Source: CAZHJK01 sp964533275
GTDB taxonomy: Bacteria; Bacillota; Clostridia; Eubacteriales; Garciellaceae
Direction of reading: 5' to 3'
DNA: 18,429 nucleotides
Assembly (NCBI GenBank): GCA_964533275.1
Contig: CAZHJK010000038.1
Location: forward strand, 1-18,429
Shown here: positions 8,142-15,353 of the stretch, one piece after another
Position numbering within the stretch: position 1 is the stretch's first letter
Layout: every line of letters starts with the position of its first letter
Position numbers and translations under genes: made by a program
The notes under the pieces: generated by a model
Told to the model about the DNA's origin: nothing
What the model saw: the letters and a program-made list of their open reading frames with translations, nothing else
Database searches by the model: none

Positions 8142-8975
8142 TCAAAATTCTAATTGTAATCCTACTCCAACTTCTTTTACTTCAACAATTTTAGCCAGTT
8201 CAAATTTACTTTTAAGGTCAGTGCAATGACAGGGATACATTGTATTTAGATTAAGCTCTGACATATATTTTTTAGTCTTTTCCATTCTTTCTGCTTTAGG
8301 ATTTATAAGATGAAAGCCTCCAATTATCTGACTTACCTTACTTACTCCTGTTACTTCCTTCGCCTGTTCAACTATATTACAAATGCCAGCATGGGAGCAG
8401 CCAGTAATTATCACTAAACCATCCTTCGATACAAATGCCAATGCTGAATCATCTAAAAGATAATCATCTACATCTATATTATCTATTCTTCTTACTCCAA
8501 TGGGATTTTCTACTTCAAATTTAAATTTATGGGGAATTTCGCCCAAATACACTAGCTTATCAGTTATCCAAACAGGATCCTTGCTTAATTTTAGAGCAAA
8601 TGTATTCTCCAGGAATTCTTTTGATAAGTTCATTCCTAATGGGGTTTTGTCTAGGTATTTTTCTTCAAATATGTTTGGATGAGCAACTAAATGCGGTTTC
8701 TTATTAACCTTGCCCTCATATTTTCTTTCAATAAATTTACGACTTAATGGCTCTAATCCCCATGTATGGTCAATGTGTCCATGGGAAATCACCACATGGT
8801 CAATTTCTAATAAATCAATACCCATTTTAATTGCATTTTGCATAAAAGCATCTGAATATCCTGTGTCGAATAATATTTTTTTATCGTCACTCTCGATAAA
8901 GTAAGAAAGTCCAGGTTCTCCAATAAAATACCTATCAATATAAGTATTATTGTCCATCAAAACTGTTAATTTCAT
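8142..8975 (-). CDS. MBL-fold metallo-hydrolase (COG1237-like)
   Basis: The 277-residue product has the metallo-beta-lactamase metal motif HGHIDH (His65, His67, Asp69, His70), an earlier ILFDTGYSD aspartate strand, then GCSHAGICNI, GGFHLINP and MYPCHCTD, which supply the further metal ligands. This layout matches the group often annotated as methanopterin-synthase-like or dihydropterin MBL hydrolases; the true substrate is unknown. I place the start at the ATG at 8975. It stands 9 nt after GGAGGG (8990-8985). An upstream in-frame TTG at 8984 directly abuts that ribosome site and cannot use it. The upstream 300 bp are AT-rich and show no other gene. Confidence 0.88.
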   Translation of the reverse strand: MKLTVLMDNNTYIDRYFIGEPGLSYFIESDDKKILFDTGYSDAFMQNAIKMGIDLLEIDHVVISHGHIDHTWGLEPLSRKFIERKYEGKVNKKPHLVAHPNIFEEKYLDKTPLGMNLSKEFLENTFALKLSKDPVWITDKLVYLGEIPHKFKFEVENPIGVRRIDNIDVDDYLLDDSALAFVSKDGLVIITGCSHAGICNIVEQAKEVTGVSKVSQIIGGFHLINPKAERMEKTKKYMSELNLNTMYPCHCTDLKSKFELAKIVEVKEVGVGLQLEF

Positions 8976-9287
8976 TTTTATCAACCCTCCAAAATAATAA
9001 AAACACCTAAAGATTTAAAATACTATGTAAAATACAAAATTTACGATAATTTCTACAATATTCTAATCCTTATTCCTTCCTTTTTTATATTCTTCCTCTA
9101 TATATTTAACTCCTTCATTCTTTCTACAAAAAAACCTATATAATTTAGATGCATAATTATGAATAAAAAAAATATCGTTAAAATTATAACTATATTTTCA
9201 AAATTCTTTATTTATATTTAATTCTTTATGCCTTCCACTAAAATTAAATTACATTCTCCAATGTTTTTTTAAAATATTTCCCTTTAA

Positions 9288-9316
9288 TTGACATACATTG
9301 ATGTTCTATGTATAAT
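9288..9316 (+). promoter_or_regulatory. Exact consensus sigma-A promoter of the padR operon
   Basis: TTGACA (9288-9293), a 17-nt spacer and TATAAT (9311-9316) match the vegetative consensus in all twelve positions at ideal spacing. It would be very strong unless repressed, and it is overlapped by the inverted repeat described separately. Confidence 0.93.
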
Positions 9317-9338
9317 GATACCTAGAACATCAATGTAT
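9293..9338. promoter_or_regulatory. Perfect 16-bp inverted repeat operator, probably PadR binding site
   Basis: ATACATTGATGTTCTA (9293-9308) is repeated as its exact reverse complement at 9323-9338 with a 14-nt spacer that contains the -10 box. Each arm also contains a smaller dyad, ACATTGATGT. PadR repressors are known to bind ATGT/ACAT-type dyads. The left arm covers the last base of the -35 and the promoter spacer, and the right arm covers the likely transcription start region. Autorepression by the adjacent PadR is the natural inference. Confidence 0.8.
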
Positions 9339-9363
9339 CGTTACTATTTTGGAGGTGGTAAGG

Positions 9364-9708
9364 TTGAAGATAGATAAAGGGTTAATAGGAGGAAGTACAA
9401 TACTACTTATATTGTCTCTACTAAAGGAAAAGGATCGTTATGGATATGAGATGATTAAGGAACTTGACTTTCGCTCTGATAGTACCTTTCAGTTTAAGGA
9501 GGGTTCCCTGTATCCTGTTCTGCATAAACTTGAAAATAATGGTTATGTAAAATCCTATAGTGCAAAGGGGGATACAGGCAGGGAAAGAAAGTATTACCAG
9601 ATTACAACCAAGGGTAAAAAACAGCTGGTAGAGGAAAAGTCCAATTGGGAGAAATTTTCCCTGTCAGTAAATAAAGTGATAGGTGGTAATATCCATGCCC
9701 TCTCCTAA
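9364..9708 (+). CDS. PadR-family transcriptional regulator
   Basis: The 114-residue protein is a short (subfamily-2-like) PadR winged-helix repressor. It begins MKIDKGLIGGSTILLILSLL with KDRYGYEMIKEL, followed by the recognition region EGSLYPVLHKLENNGYVKSY. The wing GRERKYYQITTKGKKQL comes next, and a final helix serves for dimerisation. I choose TTG at 9364, which lies 5 nt after GGAGGTGG (9351-9358) and gives the usual family N-terminus. The in-frame TTG at 9349 overlaps that ribosome site and would add five residues. The protein probably binds the inverted repeat at 9293-9338. It is the first gene of a three-gene unit with overlapping reading frames; an inducer is not predictable, though relatives respond to drugs, phenolics or cell envelope stress. 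Confidence 0.9.
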   Translation: MKIDKGLIGGSTILLILSLLKEKDRYGYEMIKELDFRSDSTFQFKEGSLYPVLHKLENNGYVKSYSAKGDTGRERKYYQITTKGKKQLVEEKSNWEKFSLSVNKVIGGNIHALS

Positions 9709-10405
9709 AGTGAAAAAGTTTCTAAATAGTATAATATCCTATGTAAAGTTCCCCTTTGATAGGGAGGATATTAAAATAGAGCTGCATAATCATATTTTAG
9801 ATAGGATGGATGATTATATTGAACAGGGAATGGATGAAGAAACTGCAGAACAATTGACTTTAAATGATATGGGGGATGCTAAGGAAATCGGTTTGGCACT
9901 CAATAAAGAACACAATCCGCTGATTGGATGGATTTGGGCAATTACAAATGCAATGGTTATTCTTTTTGGGTTATGGGTGTTTTTTATTGCTGTTTTTCCC
10001 ATATTATCAGGTATTTTACCGAGGAATCTTGTTCGGGAGATTCCAAAATCAGATATTGAATACAAGATAGATATTGACGAAAAGGTACGACTAGATGACA
10101 GAGTCATACATTTTACCGACCTTGTCTATGAAATAAATGGGGATATGAATCTCTTCTATGAATCCTACGGCACTACTTTAAGAGAGCTAGGTTGGGGTAT
10201 TGGCACCATTGGAGAAATTAGTGATAATCTAGGAAATACATATATTGATGGTAGTGGGTTTAACAGTGGGGGTATTAAAACCAAATCCAGAAGAACCATA
10301 GAAAACTTTTCTAATGAAGCAGACACCTTAATCATAACCTATGATTATTTTGATAGGTATTATCAGGTGGAAGTCTCTTTAAAAGAAGGTGAACATAATG
10401 AGTAG
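9695..10405 (+). CDS. Membrane protein with N-terminal HAAS-like helical domain
   Basis: The 236-residue protein starts with an acidic, helical region (residues about 1-72) containing REDIKIELHNHILDRMDDYI and GMDEETAEQLTLNDMGDAKEIGLALN. This is the pattern of the HAAS/DUF1700-type or permease-prefix domain often encoded next to PadR regulators. One strong membrane segment (about 80-105) follows, then about 130 residues predicted outside the cell, with strand-rich sequence and no motif I know. ATG at 9695 is 8 nt after AGGTGG and overlaps the padR end by 14 nt; an in-frame GTG at 9683 lies within that ribosome site and is rejected. Coupled expression with padR suggests a membrane partner or sensor for the regulator, which is inference. 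Confidence 0.82.
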   Translation: MPSPKVKKFLNSIISYVKFPFDREDIKIELHNHILDRMDDYIEQGMDEETAEQLTLNDMGDAKEIGLALNKEHNPLIGWIWAITNAMVILFGLWVFFIAVFPILSGILPRNLVREIPKSDIEYKIDIDEKVRLDDRVIHFTDLVYEINGDMNLFYESYGTTLRELGWGIGTIGEISDNLGNTYIDGSGFNSGGIKTKSRRTIENFSNEADTLIITYDYFDRYYQVEVSLKEGEHNE

Positions 10406-10931
10406 ACTTAAAAAAATATTACGAAATTTAATTATTTTAGCGGTATTATTTACAATATTTATCATGAGAACAGGTCTTTTTCTTAATCCAATCTCAGCCC
10501 ATGAACATTCTGAAAAAAGTTTGCACTTCGGCCCATCTGAAATAGTACATATCCAAGATTATGCTAAAAATATACATATCCTTGGAAAATTTGATAATTG
10601 GATCTCCTGTAATACAGTAAACAGGGTAGCATATTTACTCTGGAGAGCTAGAGGATCGTCACAATTTGAAAATGACAAATCAAAGGCTTTAGACTACTCA
10701 TGGGGCTATTATGAAGATTATTATAAGGTATATGGTGCTATTAATGATAGCAGAATAAAAAGGGTTGTTCTCACCGTAGATAACGAGGAGGTACTTTCCC
10801 AAACCGAATTTCATGATGCTTTATTTTTATTTACCTTAGAATTAGATATTGACGAAAACTTTCCTTTTATAGGCATAAAGGCATATGACCAAAGTGATAA
10901 GATTATTTTTGAAAAATCTCGTGAAGGTTAA
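10398..10931 (+). CDS. Membrane-anchored or secreted protein, unknown family
   Basis: The 177-residue product has a basic N-terminus, one hydrophobic segment (about residues 9-30) and a possible signal peptidase site after ISA (about residue 34), so the remainder is predicted outside the membrane. The outer part has aromatic-rich blocks (KFDNWISCNTVNRVAYLLW, YSWGYYEDYYKVYGAI) and a C-terminal strand-rich region (RIKRVVLTVDNEEVL onward). I do not recognise the family. ATG at 10398 follows AGAAGGTGAACATA and overlaps the previous gene by 8 nt; a GTG at 10389 sits inside the ribosome site. Tight overlap makes it the third gene of the PadR unit. No clear terminator follows; the structured region begins about 18 bp after the stop. 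Confidence 0.78.
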   Translation: MSRLKKILRNLIILAVLFTIFIMRTGLFLNPISAHEHSEKSLHFGPSEIVHIQDYAKNIHILGKFDNWISCNTVNRVAYLLWRARGSSQFENDKSKALDYSWGYYEDYYKVYGAINDSRIKRVVLTVDNEEVLSQTEFHDALFLFTLELDIDENFPFIGIKAYDQSDKIIFEKSREG

Positions 10932-10948
10932 TGAAATAGCATTAGAGA

Positions 10949-11357
10949 GATAAAATATCTTCATATACTTCTCCGTAAATGTCGCCTATTTTATATAGGC
11001 AAACCTGATAAGGATAAAAAGGGCTCCATTAAGTCGTCGCTTTATGAAATATTTTATCCCGTTAGGCAGTCATACTGAATATAATGAAGGATCTTAGACC
11101 TAGACCCATGAGAAATACAAAAGTCAAAACCCAAAATACCAAACTTGCTCGTAATAACAATGCCCTAGGGTGACATGAGAACCTGACTAATAATAATAAA
11201 TAAACTTACAAAAAGACGACTTGGCAGCTGATGGTCATAATACCCAATGAATGGAGATGTAAATTCGTTAAAAAGCTTGAATTGTTTGAGCGTAGCGAGT
11301 TCTTCAAGCTTTAGAATTTACATTGGAATGAATTGTCGGTATTATCCATCAATGCCA
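10949..11357. ncRNA. Candidate structured non-coding RNA
   Basis: This stretch, inside a 543-bp gap without a convincing protein gene (10932-11474), contains unusually long complementary segments. (1) 10949-10965 pairs with 11043-11058, 16 bp with one bulged C. (2) Inside it are small hairpins GCCTAT/ATAGGC (10984-11000) and CCT-GATA-AGG. (3) AAGTCGTC (11031-11038) pairs with GACGACTT (11215-11222); since the first lies inside helix 1 and the second outside, this would be a pseudoknot. (4) TGGCA, GATGG and ATAATACC (11222-11244) pair in order with GGTATTAT, CCATC and TGCCA (11338-11357). (5) Within that, 10-bp helices ATGTAAATTC/GAATTTACAT (11257-11266, 11314-11323) and AAAGCTTGAA/TTCAAGCTTT (11272-11281, 11303-11312) end in a loop with GAGCGTAGCGAG. 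I cannot name the class. Strand is probably plus but not proven. Confidence 0.5.
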
Positions 11358-11390
11358 CTGGAGGATTGTGTAATTTTATTTATTACTATA

Positions 11391-11424
11391 CATCCAATAC
11401 GACGCCTTTTTCATCCTATACGAC
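11391..11424. repeat. Pair of 13-bp direct repeats spaced by 21 bp
   Basis: CATCCAATACGAC (11391-11403) and CATCCTATACGAC (11412-11424) differ at one base and start 21 bp apart, two helical turns. They lie between the structured region and the 3' end of gshF. No function is evident. Confidence 0.5.
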
Positions 11425-11474
11425 AAAGACACATCTTTATCTACTATAACACAACTTACAATTACTGCTTCTTA

Positions 11475-13781
11475 TTAATTTATCTCAAATCCTAATGCCC
11501 TTAAGATATCCACTGCTATATTTCTTTCTTTACCCCTATAGGGATAGGAATGTATATGAATTGCTGGGTTAAAGTTTAGTTCAATTATTCCATAGTCTGA
11601 GTCTTCATTTTTATAATCCTCTATCATCATATCTACTCCACAAAATTTAGCATTAACTGCCTTTGCGGATTTTATTGCAATTTCTTTAAATCTTTCTGGT
11701 ATATCCTCTGTATAGTCTATACTGTCTCCGCCAGTGCTTATATTGGAGTTTTCTCTAAGATAAACTATTTCTCCATCCTTTGGTATATACTTAATATTCT
11801 TATTCTGTAGCTTTAAGAATAACACAGCATTTTCATCTAGTTTTATTTTCTCTAAGGGAGTTACATAGTGATAACCCCTTAAGGGATCTTGATTTTTTAT
11901 TTCTACTAGCTCTTCTATCGTACTTACTCCATCTCCTAAAACATTAGCAGGAACCCTATGAAGAATACCACTCACCTTATCATCTATTACTAAAAATCTA
12001 TATTCCTTACCCTTTATAAATTCTTCTATTAAAATAGTGTTATCAAATTTAGATGCCATCTCCCAGGCTTTTAAAATATCTTCCTCTGATGCTCCATCTT
12101 TAAATATGTTTATCCCCAAACCAAAGTTTGTAGATTTAGGCTTTACCACTATGGGTTTATCTATAATATCCTTGATATTTATTTTGAGCTCATCTAAGGA
12201 ACTTACTTCAATGCCATCCGGCACTCTTATATTATGTTTCTCTAATACTTTTTTTGTAATAGTCTTATTCTCCATAATGAGCACCGATACATAATTATCC
12301 TTAGAGGTTTTGGTTGCCTGTTTTACATATTCTAACCTTCCATCCTTTTCTAAGGAAATAAAGTTTTCTAATCTATCCAATACTTGTATTTCTATTCCTC
12401 TCTTTACAGCTTCCTTTAATAAAATCTGGGTTGATAGTTCAAGGTCCTCGAAGCCCTCTAATTTAAATCGATTTTTATAGCTTTGTTCTTTATATTCTCT
12501 AGCTAGATTTAGATGTCCTTCTCGATAACCTTCCTCTTGTATTTTTTGAGTAATCTTAAAGGCATAGGTATTGCTATAGTCTTTAATTCTTTCAGTCATA
12601 ACCTCTAAGGTGTTTTCCATACCTAAATTTAATTCTTTATTTATCCTTGATATCTCTTCTAGTGTTTCCAATGCCCATTGGATTTTAGTGATATCTTGAC
12701 CGTCCTTCTTTAATAAAACATCCCTTTGTCCTTCTTCTGCTATTTTATAATGATTTTCTAAAGCCTCTTCCTGCCATTTATCATAGTCACTTTCTTCTTT
12801 GATTAATAAGAATAGGTTGAATATTTGAAGGAAATATAGGTCAATTAAAGCTATTCCACCCTTTTCAAAGGGGTTTATATCAATTCCTCTATACTCTAAA
12901 TAGCTAATCCCGTACTTCAATAATGATTCGTCGAAGTTTTTCTTGTCCCTTGGCTTTAATCTTATGGGATTGTAAAGCTCCTTATGATCCCTTATTAAAC
13001 CCCTGTCTATAAATCCTCTAATGCTCTTTAGATAACTTTTTATAGAGCTATAATCTGGAAATAGATCAATAGTATTTCTATAGCCACAATGACCATTTCT
13101 AAAGGAAATTACCCCTTTATTAGAGTATACCCCCTTAGCTATCTCTTCTAATTTTAAGTCACATTCACTTTTATAGGTCTCATGTAAGATTGGGGTAGCC
13201 CCTAAAATGTATATAATAAGCCATCTATATCTAAGATAATTCCTAATCATTTTTAAATATATCTGATCCTTAAAATCCTTAAGACTTAAATCTCTTTTTT
13301 TAGAATAATATATTTTTTCAATAAAACCGTCCCCAAAGGAAAAGTTATAATGTATACCGGATATTAGTTGTTTCTTACCGCCATACTTCTCTATAAGCTC
13401 TTCCCTATAACTTCTAGCCTCTATGCCATCCTCGCTATCATCAAATACCGCAATTTTTATATCTTCCTCATTGATTATACAGGGCATGGACTGGGGCCAT
13501 AATAATTCTTCCTCATCATGCATTGATATTATGTCATATAGTATATTTGTAAAATTATAGGTTTCCTCTACCTTAGAAAATGCTGGGGTTACCAATTCTA
13601 CCTGACTTTCTGCAAAGTCTGTAGTGATATAGGGATTCTTTAACTTATTTCCATAGACTTTAGGATGAGGATTTAAGGACAAATCACCATTGCCATCTAC
13701 TCTTAATAGCTCTCTTTCTATTCCATAATTACCTGTTAATATTTCATCCTTTGAAAATAATTTTTTTAGTTGTTTTATCAT
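11475..13781 (-). CDS. gshF: Bifunctional glutamate-cysteine ligase / glutathione synthetase
   Basis: The 768-residue fusion has the length of known GshF (GshAB) proteins. The N-terminal two thirds are a GshA-type glutamate-cysteine ligase: GNYGIERELLRV near residue 17, DFAESQVELVTP, SGIHYNFSFG, and the LEYRGIDINPF block. From about residue 500 an ATP-grasp domain follows: VVKPKSTNFGLGINIF, the ATP-contacting IEEFIKGKEYRFLV, HRVPANVLGDG, and the metal-binding IIELNFNPAIHIH. By family it makes gamma-glutamylcysteine and then glutathione in the cytoplasm, using ATP twice. The start ATG overlaps the MATE gene's stop by one base (TAATG), with GAAGGGAATTTGTATA upstream, so it is translationally coupled to that exporter. 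All expected blocks are present and no frameshift is seen. Confidence 0.96.
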   Translation of the reverse strand: MIKQLKKLFSKDEILTGNYGIERELLRVDGNGDLSLNPHPKVYGNKLKNPYITTDFAESQVELVTPAFSKVEETYNFTNILYDIISMHDEEELLWPQSMPCIINEEDIKIAVFDDSEDGIEARSYREELIEKYGGKKQLISGIHYNFSFGDGFIEKIYYSKKRDLSLKDFKDQIYLKMIRNYLRYRWLIIYILGATPILHETYKSECDLKLEEIAKGVYSNKGVISFRNGHCGYRNTIDLFPDYSSIKSYLKSIRGFIDRGLIRDHKELYNPIRLKPRDKKNFDESLLKYGISYLEYRGIDINPFEKGGIALIDLYFLQIFNLFLLIKEESDYDKWQEEALENHYKIAEEGQRDVLLKKDGQDITKIQWALETLEEISRINKELNLGMENTLEVMTERIKDYSNTYAFKITQKIQEEGYREGHLNLAREYKEQSYKNRFKLEGFEDLELSTQILLKEAVKRGIEIQVLDRLENFISLEKDGRLEYVKQATKTSKDNYVSVLIMENKTITKKVLEKHNIRVPDGIEVSSLDELKINIKDIIDKPIVVKPKSTNFGLGINIFKDGASEEDILKAWEMASKFDNTILIEEFIKGKEYRFLVIDDKVSGILHRVPANVLGDGVSTIEELVEIKNQDPLRGYHYVTPLEKIKLDENAVLFLKLQNKNIKYIPKDGEIVYLRENSNISTGGDSIDYTEDIPERFKEIAIKSAKAVNAKFCGVDMMIEDYKNEDSDYGIIELNFNPAIHIHSYPYRGKERNIAVDILRALGFEIN

Positions 13782-15094
13782 TATACAAATTCCCTTCTTA
13801 TCTTAATTTTATATACAAGATGGGCTACTACTCCCTTAAGCATACTAGATAATGAGATGCTCATCCAAACACCATTTACCCCGAAGGGTATGGTAAGAAT
13901 TAGTGCAAATGGAATTCTTAAACTGGTAAACACCACGCTTATAATAGAGGGTATTTTTGGTTTTCCTATTCCTGTGAATAATCCATTTGTTATAACCTCC
14001 ATTGCGCTAAAAATCTGTGAAAAGGCTAAGACAATAAGATATGATGATGCCATTGAAATTGTTAATTCATCTCTAATAAATAATTTAATTAAAGGAACAT
14101 TAAATGCTAGGAATATCAATGTCATTATTCCTGAATAAGTAATTCCAATTTTCAATGCTGCATAATAACCACTTACCACCCTATCATATTTTTTCGCCCC
14201 AAAATTTTGCCCGGTAAATGCAGCGATAGCTCCATTTAAGCCCCCTATAATCATAAAGGAAACGGATTCAATTTGAAATCCAATTTTTTGAGCAGCTATT
14301 GCCTCGGTACCAAAAATAGCAATAATTCTTGCTAAAAAAATATTTATAATAGTAAATAAAATTCTTTGAAATGAAATTGGAATACCCAGTCTTATTATTT
14401 CCTTTATCTTTTCTTTATCTATTCCCAATGATGGGTCAAACTTAAAAGTTTTCTGCGTTCTTAATCTAAACAATATAAACATTACTATGTGGGCACATAA
14501 AGTGGCGTAGGCCGCCCCTACTACTCCAAAATCTAAAACATAAATAAATAATGGATCCAATATAATATTTAGTACCAATCCTATGGAATTAATTTTAAAG
14601 GCTAGTTTATTATTCCCATAACTACTTAATATTCTCGAATATAATATATTAAAAAAATTAAATAAAAAAACAGGACCATTTATCGCAAGATAATAATAAG
14701 CATCCCTTTCTACTATAGCATTTTCTAGTTTAAGAAAACCTATAAGATATTTACCACCAAATACTAATAATAAACCATAGGCAATTGCTATAATTAAATT
14801 TATTGTACTTCCTGCGTTGATATATTTTTTTACCTGTATATAATCCTTCTCACCTAATGCATGGGCTACCTTAATTGCCGTCCCCATAACAACCAAAGAA
14901 TTTATTGAAAAGCCTAATCCAATAAAGAAACTAGAAGATCCTATACTTGCAACTGCATTACTACCCAATCTCCCTACCAAGAGCATATCGATTAAATTAT
15001 ATGTAAATTGCAATAGTGAACTTCCCATTATTGGTATAGCTAATAATGTTAATACTGATGTTTCTTTCCCTGTGGTCAAATCTACACTTTTCAT
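13781..15094 (-). CDS. MATE-family efflux transporter
   Basis: The 437-residue polytopic protein is a multidrug and toxic compound extrusion (MATE) family member, with the usual duplicated six-helix layout. Family landmarks are IPIMGSSLLQFTYNLIDMLLVGRLGSNAVASIG at the N-terminus, FNILYSRILSSYGNNKLAFKINSIGLVLNIILDPLFIYVLDFGVVGAAYAT in the middle, the second-half equivalent IRLGIPISFQRILFTIINIFLARIIAIFGTEAIAAQKIG, and GAIAAFTGQNFGAKKYDR. Such proteins export organic cations or other small molecules with Na+ or H+ gradients. ATG follows GGAAGGAAATACAA. It is the first gene of a two-gene operon with gshF, with overlapping stop and start. This suggests its substrate is linked to thiol metabolism (a glutathione conjugate or the thiol itself), which is inference. 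Confidence 0.93.
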   Translation of the reverse strand: MKSVDLTTGKETSVLTLLAIPIMGSSLLQFTYNLIDMLLVGRLGSNAVASIGSSSFFIGLGFSINSLVVMGTAIKVAHALGEKDYIQVKKYINAGSTINLIIAIAYGLLLVFGGKYLIGFLKLENAIVERDAYYYLAINGPVFLFNFFNILYSRILSSYGNNKLAFKINSIGLVLNIILDPLFIYVLDFGVVGAAYATLCAHIVMFILFRLRTQKTFKFDPSLGIDKEKIKEIIRLGIPISFQRILFTIINIFLARIIAIFGTEAIAAQKIGFQIESVSFMIIGGLNGAIAAFTGQNFGAKKYDRVVSGYYAALKIGITYSGIMTLIFLAFNVPLIKLFIRDELTISMASSYLIVLAFSQIFSAMEVITNGLFTGIGKPKIPSIISVVFTSLRIPFALILTIPFGVNGVWMSISLSSMLKGVVAHLVYKIKIRREFV

Positions 15095-15159
15095 TTGTAT
15101 TTCCTTCCAATAATAAGAAATCTTTTAATTTTATTTTTGATATAGCATCCCATCAATAT

Positions 15160-15189
15160 ATTATAATACAGTATGGTTATTTCAAGCAA
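15160..15189 (-). promoter_or_regulatory. Possible promoter of the MATE-gshF operon
   Basis: On the minus strand TTGCTT, an 18-nt spacer and TATAAT (15165-15160) lie about 66 bp before the MATE start. The -10 is exact and the -35 is weak. Confidence 0.4.
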
Positions 15190-15241
15190 ATTTCAAGATA
15201 TACTTTAAAATAAGCTACCACCTATTTAAGATGCTAGCATT

Positions 15242-15282
15242 AAAAAATATAGAATTATTAATTGTATTATCCTTAATTCTAT
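15242..15282 (-). terminator. Weak terminator downstream of the potassium channel gene
   Basis: On the minus strand ATAGAATTA (15282-15274) pairs with TAATTCTAT (15257-15249) around a 16-nt loop, and ATTTTTTA follows. The stem is AT-only apart from one G-C pair, so strength is doubtful. Confidence 0.4.
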
Positions 15283-15353
15283 GTTTACCTGATTACTATA
15301 TACCCAATTTTATTGAATTTAAATATTATAGTTAATTTGTTATATAAAAGGTT

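Noticed and set aside
8976..8984. TTG start three codons upstream for the MBL-fold gene
   Set aside because: It directly abuts the GGAGGG ribosome site, leaving no spacing; the ATG at 8975 has 9 nt.
9063..9195. Minus-strand open frame of about 43 codons ending YIEEEYKKGRNKD
   Set aside because: The residue make-up looks protein-like at the end, but there is no start codon or ribosome site and the region is AT-rich. It could be a gene remnant, but nothing supports that, so it is not listed. The rest of 8976-9287 shows nothing identifiable.
10932..11474. Group I or group II intron, tmRNA, RNase P or 6S RNA
   Set aside because: No group II domain V, group I core (P/Q/R/S), tmRNA tag or tRNA-like end, or RNase P conserved segments are visible.
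11247..11495. 82-codon plus-strand open frame starting inside the structured region
   Set aside because: It runs through the hairpin arm, has no ribosome site, an unusual composition and overlaps the gshF end. The base pairing explains the sequence better.
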